DNA from: Pirellulales bacterium
Lineage (GTDB): Bacteria; Planctomycetota; Planctomycetia; Pirellulales; PALSA-1355
Assembly (NCBI GenBank): GCA_022844125.1
Contig: JALHMI010000020.1
Location: 1-64,000, forward strand
Direction of reading: 5' to 3'
Length of the DNA: 64,000 bases
Shown: one piece after another, positions 62,676-64,000 of the stretch
Position numbering within the stretch: the first letter of the stretch is position 1
Layout: each line of letters starts with the position of its first letter
Position numbers and translations under genes: made by a program
The notes under the pieces: model-generated
Database searches by the model: none
What the model was told of the DNA's origin: nothing
The model's input: only the letters and a program-made list of their open reading frames with translations

Positions 62676-63296
62676 CTATTCAACGACTTCGCCGGGAGAC
62701 TCGGTAGCATCACTTGCTGCCGCCGGCTCCTTCACGAGTTCCGCAACCAGGGCTCGAACCTTCTCGTACGCGCCTTCGCTCTCAAACCGCTCGCGCAGCT
62801 TGCCCGTGCGGTCATAGACGAACACGGCCGGCACGGCGTTCAGCTTGAACTTCCGGTACAAGACGTCGCTCTCTTCATTTGACATGAAGTTGTCGAACGT
62901 TGCGGCTTGTGATTTCAGGAACTCCAGCACAGGAAGTTCTGCGTCCTCCGGCGTGCCAAGTCCCTCGAAGTCAAAGCTCAGCGAGACGCAAGCCACATCC
63001 TCGCCCGGGTACGCCTTCTGCAGATCGACCAGGTTGTGGAAGTCCTTCATGCACGGCGGACACGATGTGCTCCAACAGTCCATCACGACCACTCGGCCCT
63101 GCTTCGCGGCCAGCCGCTGCTGAATCTCGTCAAAGCTGAGGATCTCCAGCTTCACGTCGGCCGCGCTCGCTTCGCCTGCGGTCTCAACTGCCGCCGTCGA
63201 ATTGGCATCTGGAGCCGACGATTGCGGTTTATTGCAGCCGGAGCATAGCAGACAGATTACGAAGCACCACGAAAGCAAAGGAACTAGTCTGCGCAT
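62676..63296 (-). CDS. TlpA-like thioredoxin-fold lipoprotein
   Basis: The 206-residue protein has a lipoprotein signal (LLSWCFVICLLCSGCNKP). It also has a thioredoxin-like domain with CWSTSCPPCMKDFHNL as its redox motif and LNAVPAVFVYDRTGKL carrying the cis-Pro region. It is probably a membrane-tethered thiol oxidoreductase. It is the second TlpA-like protein in the window (see 28101-29528). Start ATG 63294-63296 begins the signal. Confidence 0.88.
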   Translation of the reverse strand: MRRLVPLLSWCFVICLLCSGCNKPQSSAPDANSTAAVETAGEASAADVKLEILSFDEIQQRLAAKQGRVVVMDCWSTSCPPCMKDFHNLVDLQKAYPGEDVACVSLSFDFEGLGTPEDAELPVLEFLKSQAATFDNFMSNEESDVLYRKFKLNAVPAVFVYDRTGKLRERFESEGAYEKVRALVAELVKEPAAASDATESPGEVVE

Positions 63297-63414
63297 GGCT
63301 GGCCTTCAGGTGGGAGATTGGCATGGCGGGTTCGCTTGACGCACAAGCCATTGTAGCGCCCCTCCCGCCGCCGCGTCAAAACGTGGTTTGCAGCGCGCCA
63401 GGCACTTATCTACC

Positions 63415-63924
63415 ATGCCCTCTATGAACGAGTTCATCCACGAGCGTCACAAGCCCCTCTCGCCGCTCGACCGCCCCCGCGAGCTCGTCATCGCCTGTGC
63501 GCCGCTGCGCAGCAACATCAACCTCTCGCGCATCGTACGGCTTGCCGGTTGCTCGGGCGTCAATCGCGTGATCGCCTGCGGCACCGCCAAGGTGATCGGC
63601 AAGATCGCCCGCGACGGAGCCGACACCGTCGAGATCGAAGTCCATCGCACGCTTCCGCCGGTCCTCAAGGACCTCCGCCGCGAGGGCTATCAGCTCGTCG
63701 GCCTCGAGCAGACCACGAGCTCGCAGAACTTGCACACGTTCAAGTTCCAGCGCCGGACGGCACTTGTCATCGGCAACGAACGTGCCGGCATCACCGACGA
63801 GATCCTCGCCCTGCTCGACAGCGTGGTCGAGATTCCCGTCTGGGGACTCCCCTACAGCTACAACGTCGCCACCGCCACCACCATGGCCATGTACGAATAC
63901 TGCAAACAGTTTCCGACCGGGTGA
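63415..63924 (+). CDS. SpoU-family RNA 2'-O-methyltransferase
   Basis: The 169-residue protein has the SPOUT knot signatures: NINLSRIVRLAGCSGVNRVIAC, TALVIGNERAGITDEIL and EIPVWGLPYSYNVATATTMAMYEYC. It methylates a ribose 2'-OH of rRNA or tRNA; the target is unclear because no extra N-terminal substrate-binding domain is present. ATG 63415 is selected; ATG 63424 is also possible, and the frame stays open to TTG 63388. Confidence 0.88.
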   Translation: MPSMNEFIHERHKPLSPLDRPRELVIACAPLRSNINLSRIVRLAGCSGVNRVIACGTAKVIGKIARDGADTVEIEVHRTLPPVLKDLRREGYQLVGLEQTTSSQNLHTFKFQRRTALVIGNERAGITDEILALLDSVVEIPVWGLPYSYNVATATTMAMYEYCKQFPTG

Positions 63925-63933
63925 GCGCAACAA

Positions 63934-63970
63934 TAAAGGCCGCGGGCTCGCATTGCAAACCCGCGACCTT
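63934..63970. terminator. Hairpin after the SpoU gene
   Basis: AAGGCCGCGGG and CCCGCGACCTT pair with one G.U, a few bases after the SpoU stop. There is no clear U run on the plus strand, so it is only a possible terminator. Confidence 0.4.
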
Positions 63971-64000
63971 GATGTTGTCAATTAAGTCGGCCTATTTCTT

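Noticed and set aside
1-64000. Search by eye for CRISPR arrays, tRNA or rRNA genes, insertion sequences, prophage and classical defence islands
   Set aside because: No array of spaced repeats, no tRNA-like folds with CCA, and no transposase or phage structural gene was recognised.

Overview
The window is a high-GC chromosomal segment that looks like a planctomycete of the Pirellulales type. The grounds are: tetrahydromethanopterin-linked C1 genes (fae, an mtdB-like dehydrogenase, a COG2232-like ATP-grasp protein); a DUF1559 pseudopilin; a DUF1598 protein; GYF_2 and HTTM proteins; Cys-rich secreted proteins; giant envelope proteins; and an exosortase/EpsI locus. No rRNA, tRNA, CRISPR array, insertion sequence or prophage was recognised. 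Gene order is that of a chromosome core: short operons, several ATGA overlaps, and a few convergent overlaps.

Layout. 1-3.8 kb: C1/H4MPT genes (ATP-grasp, fae, mtdB) with a secreted CAP protein. 3.8-7.5 kb: a 52-aa membrane protein, a sulfite-oxidase-like/pentapeptide fusion, bshB1, a small conserved protein and a Xer recombinase. 7.5-10.1 kb: two divergent orphan response regulators. 10.3-15.2 kb: secreted and membrane proteins, including a Cys-rich protein and a lipoprotein. 15.3-20.2 kb: a membrane-inserted P-loop ATPase, a GYF_2 protein, a ClpP-like protease and a cytochrome c'-like protein. 20.3-25.6 kb: ApbE, DedA, a DUF1598 protein and a second Cys-rich protein. 26-36 kb: an Hpt protein, a degenerate PGK-like protein, a TlpA-like lipoprotein, a LarA-like/YgfZ operon, a uronate-isomerase-like enzyme and an inositol-monophosphatase-like enzyme. 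A candidate structured small RNA or attenuator lies at 34.7-34.9 kb. 36-46.4 kb: two translationally coupled giant envelope proteins of 1119 and 2338 aa. 46.5-53.3 kb: exopolysaccharide export and exosortase locus (Wza-like, exosortase, Wzz/BY-kinase, EpsI). 53.3-64 kb: DUF1559 pseudopilin, a coiled-coil membrane protein, the phoH-pgpH-ybeY operon, a stand-alone LigD phosphoesterase-like protein, an ArsR regulator, a TlpA lipoprotein and a SpoU methyltransferase.

The most interesting observations are: (i) the giant tandem proteins, which appear to carry three copies of one architecture, two of them fused in one 7-kb ORF; (ii) a promoter, foldable RNA and intrinsic terminator at 34709-34894 on the minus strand, with a 6S-like shape; (iii) an exact 23-bp tandem repeat upstream of fae and a 19-bp-period triple repeat upstream of the EpsI gene; and (iv) three family members that lack expected residues (PGK-like, LarA-like, and a BY-kinase without a tyrosine tail). 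All functional calls come from reading motifs by eye; no database search was run.
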